A stretch of DNA of 6,578 nucleotides from Boseongicola sp. SB0675_bin_26 (GTDB lineage: Bacteria > Pseudomonadota > Alphaproteobacteria > Rhodobacterales > Rhodobacteraceae): assembly GCA_009843725.1 (NCBI GenBank), contig VYCX01000130.1, positions 1-6,578 of the forward strand, given 5' to 3'. Position numbers and translations under genes: made by a program. The notes under the pieces were generated by a model that worked only from the letters and a program-made list of their open reading frames with translations, made no database searches and was not told where the DNA came from. Below are positions 1-5,828 of this stretch, piece after piece. How positions within the stretch are numbered: the stretch's first letter is position 1; each line of letters starts with the position of its first letter.

Positions 1-358
1 GGTCAGCCCGCCGGCACGCGGGCGGGCGATGTTCTTCAGCGTCACCAGCAGGCAGCGTGCGATGAACGAGACGAAGATGTGCGCCTCGATCCGTTCCTCG
101 ACCTGGTGGAAGACGGGACGGACCGCGAGGTCGTGCTTCAGCCCCTTGAACCTTCGCGGTTCCGGAGAGCTGAATGTACGGGTGCCAGAGCTCGGCCAGG
201 TCCTCGGCCACCATGTTGGATCGCAGAAGGCAGAGGCCCTCGCGCCGCCGGACCAGGCGCCGCCGTTCGCGGCGCAGACTGAACGAGAAGCCTTGCGTTG
301 AGAGTTCCTCCTCGGTTCCCGGCACTGCACACGACCTCTCGGGACCGGGTCCTTGAAA
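1..358 (-). pseudogene. IS1634-type transposase remnant, C-terminal part, frameshifted
   Basis: Read on the minus strand, two frames together give a recognisable stretch of a DDE transposase of the IS1634/IS4-like group. From about 358 down to 152 the frame gives FSFSLRRERRRL, then REGLCLLRSNM, then AELWHPYIQL. From 150 down to 1 a second frame continues with FKGLKHDLAVRPVFHQ, EERIEAHIFVSF and ARCLLVTL. The family normally has these blocks in one frame, in this order, so a small indel near 151 has broken the gene. A stop codon at 359 to 361 closes the upstream frame, so the N-terminal half is missing here. The C-terminus would lie left of the window. This is a dead insertion-sequence relic next to the catabolic operon. 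The family call rests on recognised motifs; the exact IS name cannot be given. Confidence 0.75.
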
Positions 359-542
359 TCAAGGCGTTTCCTGCGCCGAAGCCCGCCAATTCAGTCAAGG
401 TGCCCGCCGATCTGCTGAATTCGGCGTAACTTCGTGAACGGCCCCCGAAACCATGCTGACGCGCATCGCGGCCTCCGAAGGCAGCGAACTTCCATGTGTG
501 CGAACACAGGTCCGTCAGCCTAAGCGTTGGATTCCGGCACCT
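359..542. other. Intergenic gap with no recognisable gene
   Basis: This stretch lies between the transposase relic and the end of the ligase gene. I see no reading frame with family resemblance or a convincing ribosome binding site. It holds a small inverted repeat at 495-508 (TGTGT, GCGA loop, ACACA) downstream of the ligase stop, but no T tract follows on the minus strand, so it is not a convincing intrinsic terminator. The transcript end of the operon must lie here or further left. Confidence 0.5.
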
Positions 543-1895
543 TCATGCCCTTTCGAACCCTCGTGCGATTTCGTAGTCCGTCACCACGCGGTTGAACTCC
601 TCGATTTCCCATTCGGCGGCATGCGCATAGTGGGTGACCACGTCGTCTCCCATGGCCTCGCGCAGCATCCTTGACGAAACAAGCGCATCGCGCGCGTCTC
701 GCAGAGTGCTTGGAATCCGGCGATGTCCGTTGCTGGAATAGGCATCTCCAACAAAAGGCTCAGGCAGTTCCAGCTTCTCGTCTATCCCCTTCAGGCCGGC
801 CGCCAGCATCGCGGCCAGCGCGAGATAGGGATTCATGTCCGAGCCGGGCGTGCGGCACTCTACGCGGATGGCCGGCGTTCCGTCCCCGCAAAGCCGAAAC
901 GCCGCCGTACGGTTGTCTACCGACCACACTGCACGCGTGGGCGCGAAGCTCCCCTTTGCGAATCGCTTGTAGCTGTTGACATAGGGCGCGAGGAAGTAAG
1001 TGCAGTCGTCGGCGTATTTGAGCAGTCCTGCCAGGTAGTGATCCATCAATTCAGACTTTCCGAGCGCACGTGCCGAATCGTGAAATGCGTTCTGCCCGCC
1101 CTTCCAGAGCGACTGGTGCACATGCGCGGCGCTGCCTGCCCGGTCTTGACGCCATTTCGGCAGGAATGTCGCGGCGTATCCCCGCTGGTGCGCGATCTCC
1201 TTGACAGCGTGCTTGGCCAGCGTGTGGTGGTCCGCGGTCGCCATTGCGTCAGCGTGCCTGATGTTGAGTTCCTCCTGACCGGCCTCGGCTTCACCCTTCG
1301 TGCCTTCCACCGGCACGCCCATGGTGCGCAAGTGATTGCGAATCGGGCGCATTACCGGTTCCTCCTTCGATGTCTGGAAGATGTGGTAGTCCTCATTGTA
1401 CCGCGAAACCGGTCTGAGATCACGGAATCCCGAAGCGGCGATTTCGTCGTGAGTGCCTTGGAACAGGAAGAACTCCAGTTCGGTGGCCATGATCGGAACG
1501 AACCCCATTGCCGCCGTCCTTGCGATCTGGCCTCTCAGAATCTCGCGTGGCGCATGTGCCACTGGCGCGTGCGTATGGTGATCCAGAACGTCGCAGATCG
1601 CCATTGCCGTCCCCTCGAGCCAGGGTACCGGCCTCAGGGTGGAGAGATCAGGCTTCATGACGTAGTCGCCGTAGCCGCTTTCCCACGATGTCGCCGCGTA
1701 CCCGTCAGGCGTTGCCATGGCGAGATCGGTGGCAAGCAGGTAGTTGCAGCAATGGGTTTCGTCTTCCGCCATGTCCAGGAACGCTTCCGCGTGAAAGCGC
1801 TTGCCCATCAGTCGCCCCTGCATGTCGACCATGCAGACCAGAACGGTGTCGATGTCGCCCGAGGCGATCTGCGCCTTCAGCTCTTCAAATGTCAT
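543..1895 (-). CDS. Glutamine-synthetase-family ligase, probably gamma-glutamyl-amine type
   Basis: This is a 450-residue cytoplasmic protein of normal length for glutamine synthetase (GS) family members. The N-terminal beta-grasp domain covers roughly residues 15-105 and the catalytic domain the rest. Visible catalytic landmarks are the metal-site pair in TELEFF (E139, E141), the second pair E202 and E209 in GEAEAGQEEL, the ATP-site AHVHQSLW (257-264), NSYKRF (307-312), WSVDNRTAAFR (324-334), and VECR with NPYLA (345-359). The chemistry expected is ATP-dependent activation of a glutamate gamma-carboxyl followed by transfer to an amine. The DGSS loop of the ammonium site is absent (residues 55-83), and the flap glutamate of the usual YEAP motif is F317 in SFAP. 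The adenylylation-site tyrosine motif is also missing. These features resemble the PuuA/GMAS-type amine ligases more than housekeeping GlnA. The start is the ATG at 1895, 7 bases after AGGAG. It is the last gene of the operon, 54 bases after dctP. The exact substrate is unknown. Confidence 0.9.
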   Translation of the reverse strand: MTFEELKAQIASGDIDTVLVCMVDMQGRLMGKRFHAEAFLDMAEDETHCCNYLLATDLAMATPDGYAATSWESGYGDYVMKPDLSTLRPVPWLEGTAMAICDVLDHHTHAPVAHAPREILRGQIARTAAMGFVPIMATELEFFLFQGTHDEIAASGFRDLRPVSRYNEDYHIFQTSKEEPVMRPIRNHLRTMGVPVEGTKGEAEAGQEELNIRHADAMATADHHTLAKHAVKEIAHQRGYAATFLPKWRQDRAGSAAHVHQSLWKGGQNAFHDSARALGKSELMDHYLAGLLKYADDCTYFLAPYVNSYKRFAKGSFAPTRAVWSVDNRTAAFRLCGDGTPAIRVECRTPGSDMNPYLALAAMLAAGLKGIDEKLELPEPFVGDAYSSNGHRRIPSTLRDARDALVSSRMLREAMGDDVVTHYAHAAEWEIEEFNRVVTDYEIARGFERA

Positions 1896-1902
1896 TGAGC
1901 GG

Positions 1903-1907
1903 CTCCT
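1903..1907 (-). promoter_or_regulatory. Ribosome binding site of the GS-family ligase
   Basis: AGGAG on the minus strand, 7 bases before the ATG at 1895. It fixes the start codon and shows that the ligase has its own good initiation site despite the hairpin just upstream. Confidence 0.75.
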
Positions 1908-1917
1908 GCAATGGAAT

Positions 1918-1942
1918 GCGGGGCAGGCTGGTCCTGCCCCGC
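1918..1942 (-). terminator. GC-rich hairpin between dctP and the ligase (attenuator or mRNA 3'-end stabiliser)
   Basis: A perfect 10-bp inverted repeat, GCGGGGCAGG and CCTGCCCCGC, encloses a 5-base loop. It begins 7 bases after the dctP stop codon in the direction of transcription. No T run follows, so it is not a classic intrinsic terminator. A stem this stable straight after a periplasmic binding-protein gene would be expected to slow 3' decay of the dctP message or to reduce read-through into the ligase gene. The structure is seen directly; the role is inferred. Confidence 0.6.
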
Positions 1943-1949
1943 GCCCGGA

Positions 1950-2984
1950 TCAGCCGTAGCGGTAAGGCCGCCCGGCCTTCTGCATGTCGGCGTTGTACTG
2001 GCGGAAGATCTCCACGACCCTTGCCTTGATTTCGGATTCCGCCGCGATCTCGTCCCAGAACGCGACGGCGGCCTGCTCGACCTTGGCCCATTCGTCGTCG
2101 GGAATCGAGGTGAGCTCCATCTTGGTGCCATGCACGCGCAGATTGGCTTCGCCGCCCCAGTACCACCACTGGCGGTAGTAGTGCGACTGGTCGCAGCACA
2201 CGCGCACGAGCGTCTGCAGGTCCTCTGGCAATTCGTTCCAGCGATCCATGTTGGCGAAGAACGACCCTGCCCACGCGCCCGAGATGTTGTTGGTCAGGAA
2301 GTAGTTGGTAACGTCGGCCCAGCCTACGGTATAGTCTTCCGTGATTCCGGACCAGGCCACTCCGTCGAGTTCGCCTGTCTGGACTGCCACCTCGATGTCT
2401 TCCCAAGGCAACGTCACCGGCACCACGCCGAACTGCGACAGGAAGCGACCAGCTGTTGGGAAGGTGAAGACCCGCTTTCCCTTCAGGTCCTCGAGCGAGT
2501 GGATAGGATCCTTAGTGGCAAAATGGCACGGGTCCCATGCGCCTGCCGAAATGTGCTTTACGCCGACGGCGGAATACTCCGCATCCCAAATCTCGTTGAG
2601 ACCGTATTGGTTGAACAGTACCGGCACGTCCAGCGAATAGCGTGAGGCGAACGGGAAATAGCCGCCGAACACCGTCACTTCGGTCGGCGACGCCATCGAA
2701 TCGTCATCGGACTGCACGGCGTCGATGGTTCCCCGCTGCATGGCGCGGAAAAGCTCTCCTGTCGGAACCAGCTGGTCAGCGAAGAACAGCTCGATCTGCA
2801 TCCGGTCGCCTGCGATCACGTTGAACATGTCGACGGCAGGCTTGATCACATGCGCCGCAAGGGCGGCGCCCGCGTAGGTTTGCATCCGCCAGGTGATGGT
2901 GCCCTGCGCCAGCGCTGGGGCTGCGAGAGGCGCGGCGGCGGCGCCGACGGCCGCGGTCGTCAGGAAGTTTCTTCTCGTGGTCAT
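1950..2984 (-). CDS. dctP: TRAP transporter substrate-binding protein, Tat-exported (DctP/TakP-like)
   Basis: This is a 344-residue periplasmic solute-binding protein of a TRAP transporter, which captures the substrate and delivers it to DctQM. Residues 1-26 form a Tat signal peptide: TRRNFL with twin arginines R4 and R5, an alanine-rich hydrophobic stretch, and an ALA cleavage site before Q27. Family patterns include SLEDLKGKR (163-171), VPVTLPWEDIEVAVQTGELDG (residues 188-208) and LPEDLQ. The ATG at 2984 is chosen because GAGGA lies 8 bases upstream and it places RR at the usual spot; an in-frame TTG at 3005 would add seven residues without a good binding site. The arginine that normally follows the GLKI/GLKM pattern and contacts the ligand carboxylate is F173, and the Glu of the usual EW pair is A210 before W211. 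The closest remembered pattern is the TakP branch, but the ligand cannot be assumed to be a keto acid. The gene follows dctM after 54 bases. Confidence 0.92.
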   Translation of the reverse strand: MTTRRNFLTTAAVGAAAAPLAAPALAQGTITWRMQTYAGAALAAHVIKPAVDMFNVIAGDRMQIELFFADQLVPTGELFRAMQRGTIDAVQSDDDSMASPTEVTVFGGYFPFASRYSLDVPVLFNQYGLNEIWDAEYSAVGVKHISAGAWDPCHFATKDPIHSLEDLKGKRVFTFPTAGRFLSQFGVVPVTLPWEDIEVAVQTGELDGVAWSGITEDYTVGWADVTNYFLTNNISGAWAGSFFANMDRWNELPEDLQTLVRVCCDQSHYYRQWWYWGGEANLRVHGTKMELTSIPDDEWAKVEQAAVAFWDEIAAESEIKARVVEIFRQYNADMQKAGRPYRYG

Positions 2985-2992
2985 GACATTTT

Positions 2993-2997
2993 TCCTC
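2993..2997 (-). promoter_or_regulatory. Ribosome binding site deciding the dctP start
   Basis: GAGGA on the minus strand, 8 bases before the ATG at 2984. It favours the shorter reading with the Tat motif at residues 3-8 over the TTG at 3005. Confidence 0.65.
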
Positions 2998-2998
2998 G

Positions 2999-3033
2999 CT
3001 TTCAAGGTTGTGGTCTTCCGTGCCCTTTCAAGG
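2999..3033. repeat. Pair of 9-bp direct repeats in the dctM-dctP gap
   Basis: CTTTCAAGG occurs at 2999-3007 and again at 3025-3033, 26 bases apart start to start, inside the 54-base spacer between dctM and dctP. The period is near two and a half helical turns. No hairpin forms from the pair because both copies have the same orientation. Role unknown; it may be chance. Confidence 0.4.
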
Positions 3034-3038
3034 CCTTC

Positions 3039-4361
3039 TCACTGGTTTCCATAAACAAGCTCCGGCAGCCAAAGTGCGATCCCCGGCAGTGCCATGATGA
3101 TGGCGAGCGCCACGACCATCACCCCGACGAAGGGAATGATGGACCGATATATGTCGCCCAGGGCGACTTCAGGCGGGGCCATGGCACGCATCAGGAACAG
3201 ATTGTAGCCGAAAGGCGGTGTCATGTAGGCGATCTGCGTGGTGATGGTGTAGAGAACGCCGTACCAGATCAGGTCGAATCCAAGAGCGCCGACGAGCGGC
3301 ACGTAGAGCGGTGCCACGATCACCAACATGGCAGTGTCATCCAGAAACGTGCCCATGATGATGAAGCTCAGTTGCATCACGACGAGTATCGCCCAAGGTC
3401 CCAGGCCCAGTTGCTCCGTAAACAGGCTTTCGATGGCCCGAACGGCTCCGAGCCCGTCGAACACCGCTCCGAATCCCAGCGCGGCAAGTATGATCCACAT
3501 GAACATGCAGGAGATCGCCAGCGTCTGCCTGACGCATGTCACGAATATCGTCCAGGTCATGCGGCGCTTGAACGTCGAGGCCGCCAGGGCGGCCAGCGCT
3601 CCGATCGCCGAGCTTTCCACAAGAGAGGTCCAGCCGTTGACGAACGGCACCATCATCGCAGCGAATATTGCCAGCGGGAGCGCTCCCGCGCCGAGCAGTC
3701 GCAGCTTTTCGCCGAACGCCACCTCGCTGGCATCCCTCATGGCCGGTCCGAGATGGGGCTGGAACCGGCACCGGATCCAGATGTAGACGACAAACATGGC
3801 GGCCATCATCAGTCCCGGCACGACGCCTGCGAGCCAGAGCTGTCCGACCGGTTGCCGTGCGATCATCGCGTAGAGGACCAGCACCACCGACGGCGGAACA
3901 AGAATGCCCAGCGAGGCGCCGGCCTGAATGACGCCTGTCACCATGATCTTGTCGTAATTTCGCCGGAGAAGTTCTGGCAGCGCGATGGTTGCGCCAATTG
4001 CCATGCCTGCAACACTGAGCCCGTTCATCGCGGAAACCAGCACCATCAGTCCGATCGTGCCGATGGCGAGCCCGCCGTTTAGCGAGCCCATCCAGACGTG
4101 GAACATCCGGTAGAGGTCATCCGCAAGGCGGCTTTCGGACAGCACGTAGCCCATGAAAATGAACATCGGCAACGTCAGCAGCGGATACCACTTCATCAGC
4201 TTCATCGCGGCCGAAAACGGGATGTCCTGGCCGCCCGTGCCCCAAAGCGCCAGCGCGGCGATTGCCGCGACGGCGCCGATCGCCCCGAAGACCCTTTGGC
4301 CGGTGAACAGCATGACCATCATCAGGGCAAACATGAAGACGGCGATGAACTCCTGGCTCAT
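3039..4361 (-). CDS. dctM: TRAP transporter large permease subunit (DctM)
   Basis: This is a 440-residue inner-membrane protein, the expected size for DctM, with about a dozen hydrophobic segments along its whole length. It forms the translocation channel and uses an ion gradient to import substrate handed over by DctP. Family landmarks are LLTLPMFIFMGYVL (61-74), NGLSVAGMAIGA (113-124), GASLGILVPPS (148-158), LWLAGVVPGL (175-184), GTFLDDTAML (337-346) and the late MTPPFGYNLF (380-389). Two proline-containing re-entrant hairpins, around 150-160 and 378-390, are typical of the ion-transporter superfamily. The ATG at 4361 overlaps the dctQ stop codon by 4 bases (ATGA), with a modest AAGG about 9 bases upstream, so translation is probably coupled to dctQ. 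Nothing looks truncated or altered. The permease itself does not reveal the substrate. Confidence 0.95.
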   Translation of the reverse strand: MSQEFIAVFMFALMMVMLFTGQRVFGAIGAVAAIAALALWGTGGQDIPFSAAMKLMKWYPLLTLPMFIFMGYVLSESRLADDLYRMFHVWMGSLNGGLAIGTIGLMVLVSAMNGLSVAGMAIGATIALPELLRRNYDKIMVTGVIQAGASLGILVPPSVVLVLYAMIARQPVGQLWLAGVVPGLMMAAMFVVYIWIRCRFQPHLGPAMRDASEVAFGEKLRLLGAGALPLAIFAAMMVPFVNGWTSLVESSAIGALAALAASTFKRRMTWTIFVTCVRQTLAISCMFMWIILAALGFGAVFDGLGAVRAIESLFTEQLGLGPWAILVVMQLSFIIMGTFLDDTAMLVIVAPLYVPLVGALGFDLIWYGVLYTITTQIAYMTPPFGYNLFLMRAMAPPEVALGDIYRSIIPFVGVMVVALAIIMALPGIALWLPELVYGNQ

Positions 4362-4942
4362 GTCCGTGCGCCTTCGAACTCAAGACCGTTGATCCGGGCA
4401 ATGTCCTTGAAGAGCTCCGAAACCGCCTGCAAGAGCATAAGGAAGAACCCCAGCACCATGATGAACTTGATTGGCCAGATGTACGGCCGCCAGGCTGTCG
4501 ACGACCGCTCCAACCTCCCGATTTCCTCCGACCCCGCCAGCAGTCCGGCAAAGTAGGAGATCGGTTCCGTTCCCCAATAGCCGAACGAATAGGCGGTCGA
4601 ACCCAGCCCGCCATACAACAGGACGCCGAGATAGAAGATCAGAAGCAGCACCGTGAGAGCGTCGAACCATGCTTTTCGTAGATCTGTCCAACGGTGGTAG
4701 AACAGGTCCATCCGCACGCTTGATCCCAGCTGGATCGAATACGGTCCGCCCAGAACATAGTAGGCGACCATCGCGAACTGCGCCATTTCGAGAGTCCAGA
4801 GCGATGGCTGAAAGAACGTCTTTGAGATCGAGGAGAAAAGGAGGATGCCCATCATCGCGAACAGTCCCCACATGACTGCCCTGCCAACGCCACGGTTCAT
4901 GGCATCCACGATCCGGACATAGGCACGCAACGTCTCGATCAT
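4358..4942 (-). CDS. dctQ: TRAP transporter small permease subunit (DctQ)
   Basis: This is a 194-residue inner-membrane protein with four predicted transmembrane segments at roughly 22-40, 51-70, 93-117 and 155-175. DctQ pairs with DctM and is needed for transport, probably by stabilising the large subunit and docking the binding protein. Family features are WTLEMAQFAMV (49-59), the loop GSSVRMDLFY (73-82), and a C-terminal WRPYIWPIKF (151-160) followed by GFFLMLLQ. The longer loop between helices 3 and 4 (about 120-152) and the WP-K pattern resemble the branch often annotated as mannitol/chloroaromatic-type small permeases, which is a label and not evidence of substrate. The ATG at 4942 overlaps the amidohydrolase stop by 4 bases (ATGA). 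The upstream AGGG is about 10 bases away and weak, so coupling from the upstream gene is likely. Confidence 0.93.
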   Translation of the reverse strand: MIETLRAYVRIVDAMNRGVGRAVMWGLFAMMGILLFSSISKTFFQPSLWTLEMAQFAMVAYYVLGGPYSIQLGSSVRMDLFYHRWTDLRKAWFDALTVLLLIFYLGVLLYGGLGSTAYSFGYWGTEPISYFAGLLAGSEEIGRLERSSTAWRPYIWPIKFIMVLGFFLMLLQAVSELFKDIARINGLEFEGART

Positions 4943-5715
4943 GCACTGCCGTCCCTGCCGAATCCGGCACGCGCCTGCCGAATCCAGGCCACAAGGCGGG
5001 CCGCCAAGTCCGACTGTCGCCTTCTCGCACGAACGAGGTCGCCGCGAATCTCGATCATGACATTCAACAGTCCGTTTGCCGCGCCGTGGCGGTCAAGCGT
5101 ATGCGCCACGCCTTCCGCGGCGCCGCATGGTTCGTTCAGGCGGGTATCGAAAGAGAGCCCTTCAGGGATGGCGGCAACCAAGGCCCGTGCGAGCCGTTTG
5201 TCCTTGCCGTGGACAATGCCGATCTCCACGTCCGTGGGCCGGTCACGGAGGACAGGCTCGAATCTGCGAACCGTCACCAGCAGGCTCAAGGCGCCGGCCC
5301 CCGCCTTCACCAATTTCGCCAGTGTCTCATCGAGAGGCTTGCAGACGGCATTGACGCGCTCAAGGCGGGTTGTCGGAGACAGGTCCCGGTGTCCGGGAAT
5401 CTCGTAGATCTCGCTCCTGGTCACCATCGCGCTTGGGGATTCCGGCGGTCGGTTGCAGTCATATACGAGTCGCGAGATCGCTCCAAGCGCCAGAGGCGCT
5501 TCCATCTCGCGAACCATGTCTTGGGCAACGTCAGGTGCGCCCGGATTCCACGCGACATGGCTGCTTCGCGTTTCTTCGCCCAGTCCGAGTCCTCGCAAGC
5601 CGCTCGGAATTCCGTTCGAGGCGTGTTCGCAGACAATCAGGGTTTCGAAATCGTTCTTGCCAGGGAAAACGCGGACGACCTCGCCAAAATCGATGGGGGA
5701 AGTCGAAATGAACAT
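4939..5715 (-). CDS. N-formylglutamate amidohydrolase family protein, with divergent active-site residues
   Basis: This is a 258-residue cytoplasmic protein of the N-formylglutamate amidohydrolase family, which hydrolyses N-formyl-glutamate and related amides in amino-acid catabolism. Recognised blocks are IVCEHASNGIP (28-38), SHVAWNPGA (52-60), SRLVYDCNRPPESPS (81-95), IPG (106-108), EIGIVHGKD (164-172), LNEP (193-196) and MIEIRGDLV (220-228). Compared with the usual family pattern AWDIGA, residue 57 is Asn. Where members normally read SIHSF or TIHSF, this one reads TVRRF, with Arg at 150. The normal IPGN is IPGH here. EHAS, DCNRP and the late VH are kept. The protein may therefore act on another substrate or be weakly active. 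I chose the ATG at 5715, where homology begins soon after; an upstream in-frame TTG at 5781 would add 22 residues but has no suitable binding site. It is the first gene of the operon, coupled to dctQ by ATGA. Confidence 0.85.
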   Translation of the reverse strand: MFISTSPIDFGEVVRVFPGKNDFETLIVCEHASNGIPSGLRGLGLGEETRSSHVAWNPGAPDVAQDMVREMEAPLALGAISRLVYDCNRPPESPSAMVTRSEIYEIPGHRDLSPTTRLERVNAVCKPLDETLAKLVKAGAGALSLLVTVRRFEPVLRDRPTDVEIGIVHGKDKRLARALVAAIPEGLSFDTRLNEPCGAAEGVAHTLDRHGAANGLLNVMIEIRGDLVRARRRQSDLAARLVAWIRQARAGFGRDGSA

Positions 5716-5828
5716 GCAGCGAGGATTTTTCGCCGATCCGTGGATGTCAATAGAGGTTGTAAGGATTCTTCCAATTTCCAATCAAGTGTGCATTTTTTTC
5801 CAGAAACGGCATTTGCAGGAGAACGGAC
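5716..5828. promoter_or_regulatory. Divergent promoter/operator region between the operon and the rpiR-type gene
   Basis: These 113 bases separate two divergent start codons and are clearly AT-richer than the flanking genes. On the minus strand a perfect TTGACA lies at 5750-5745, but its best-spaced -10 (AATCCT, 5727-5722) is poor. A second minus-strand option is TTGATT (about 5783-5778) with TACAAC 18 bases on. Candidate operator elements are TTTC-CA-GAAA at 5797-5806 and the tandem TTCCAA-T-TTCCAA at 5769-5781. Autoregulation plus control of the operon by the adjacent RpiR protein is the usual arrangement, but no site is proven. Confidence 0.5.
5817..5821 (+). promoter_or_regulatory. Ribosome binding site selecting the GTG start of the RpiR regulator
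   Basis: AGGAG sits 7 bases before the GTG at 5829. The next in-frame ATG, at 5844, has no Shine-Dalgarno sequence at a usable distance, so GTG is the better start. Confidence 0.75.

Noticed and set aside
351..364. CCTTGA-AA-TCAAGG palindrome beside the transposase relic
   Set aside because: It has only 6-bp arms, no T tract, and no second copy that would mark an IS end, so no function can be supported.
495..508. TGTGT-GCGA-ACACA hairpin after the ligase gene as operon terminator
   Set aside because: The stem is only 5 bp and is not followed by a T run on the minus strand.
723..1898. Long plus-strand open frame of 391 codons opposite the ligase gene
   Set aside because: It is an antisense shadow of the GS-family gene in GC-rich DNA, with no family motifs, while the minus strand shows full GS motifs.
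2850..4082. Plus-strand open frame of 410 codons opposite dctM
   Set aside because: The product is rich in His, Arg and Asp without any domain pattern. It is the complement of the hydrophobic DctM codons.
5716..5781. TTG at 5781 as the start of the amidohydrolase
   Set aside because: The 22 added residues have no family resemblance, and the nearest purine-rich stretch is too far upstream. It would also consume most of the divergent promoter region.
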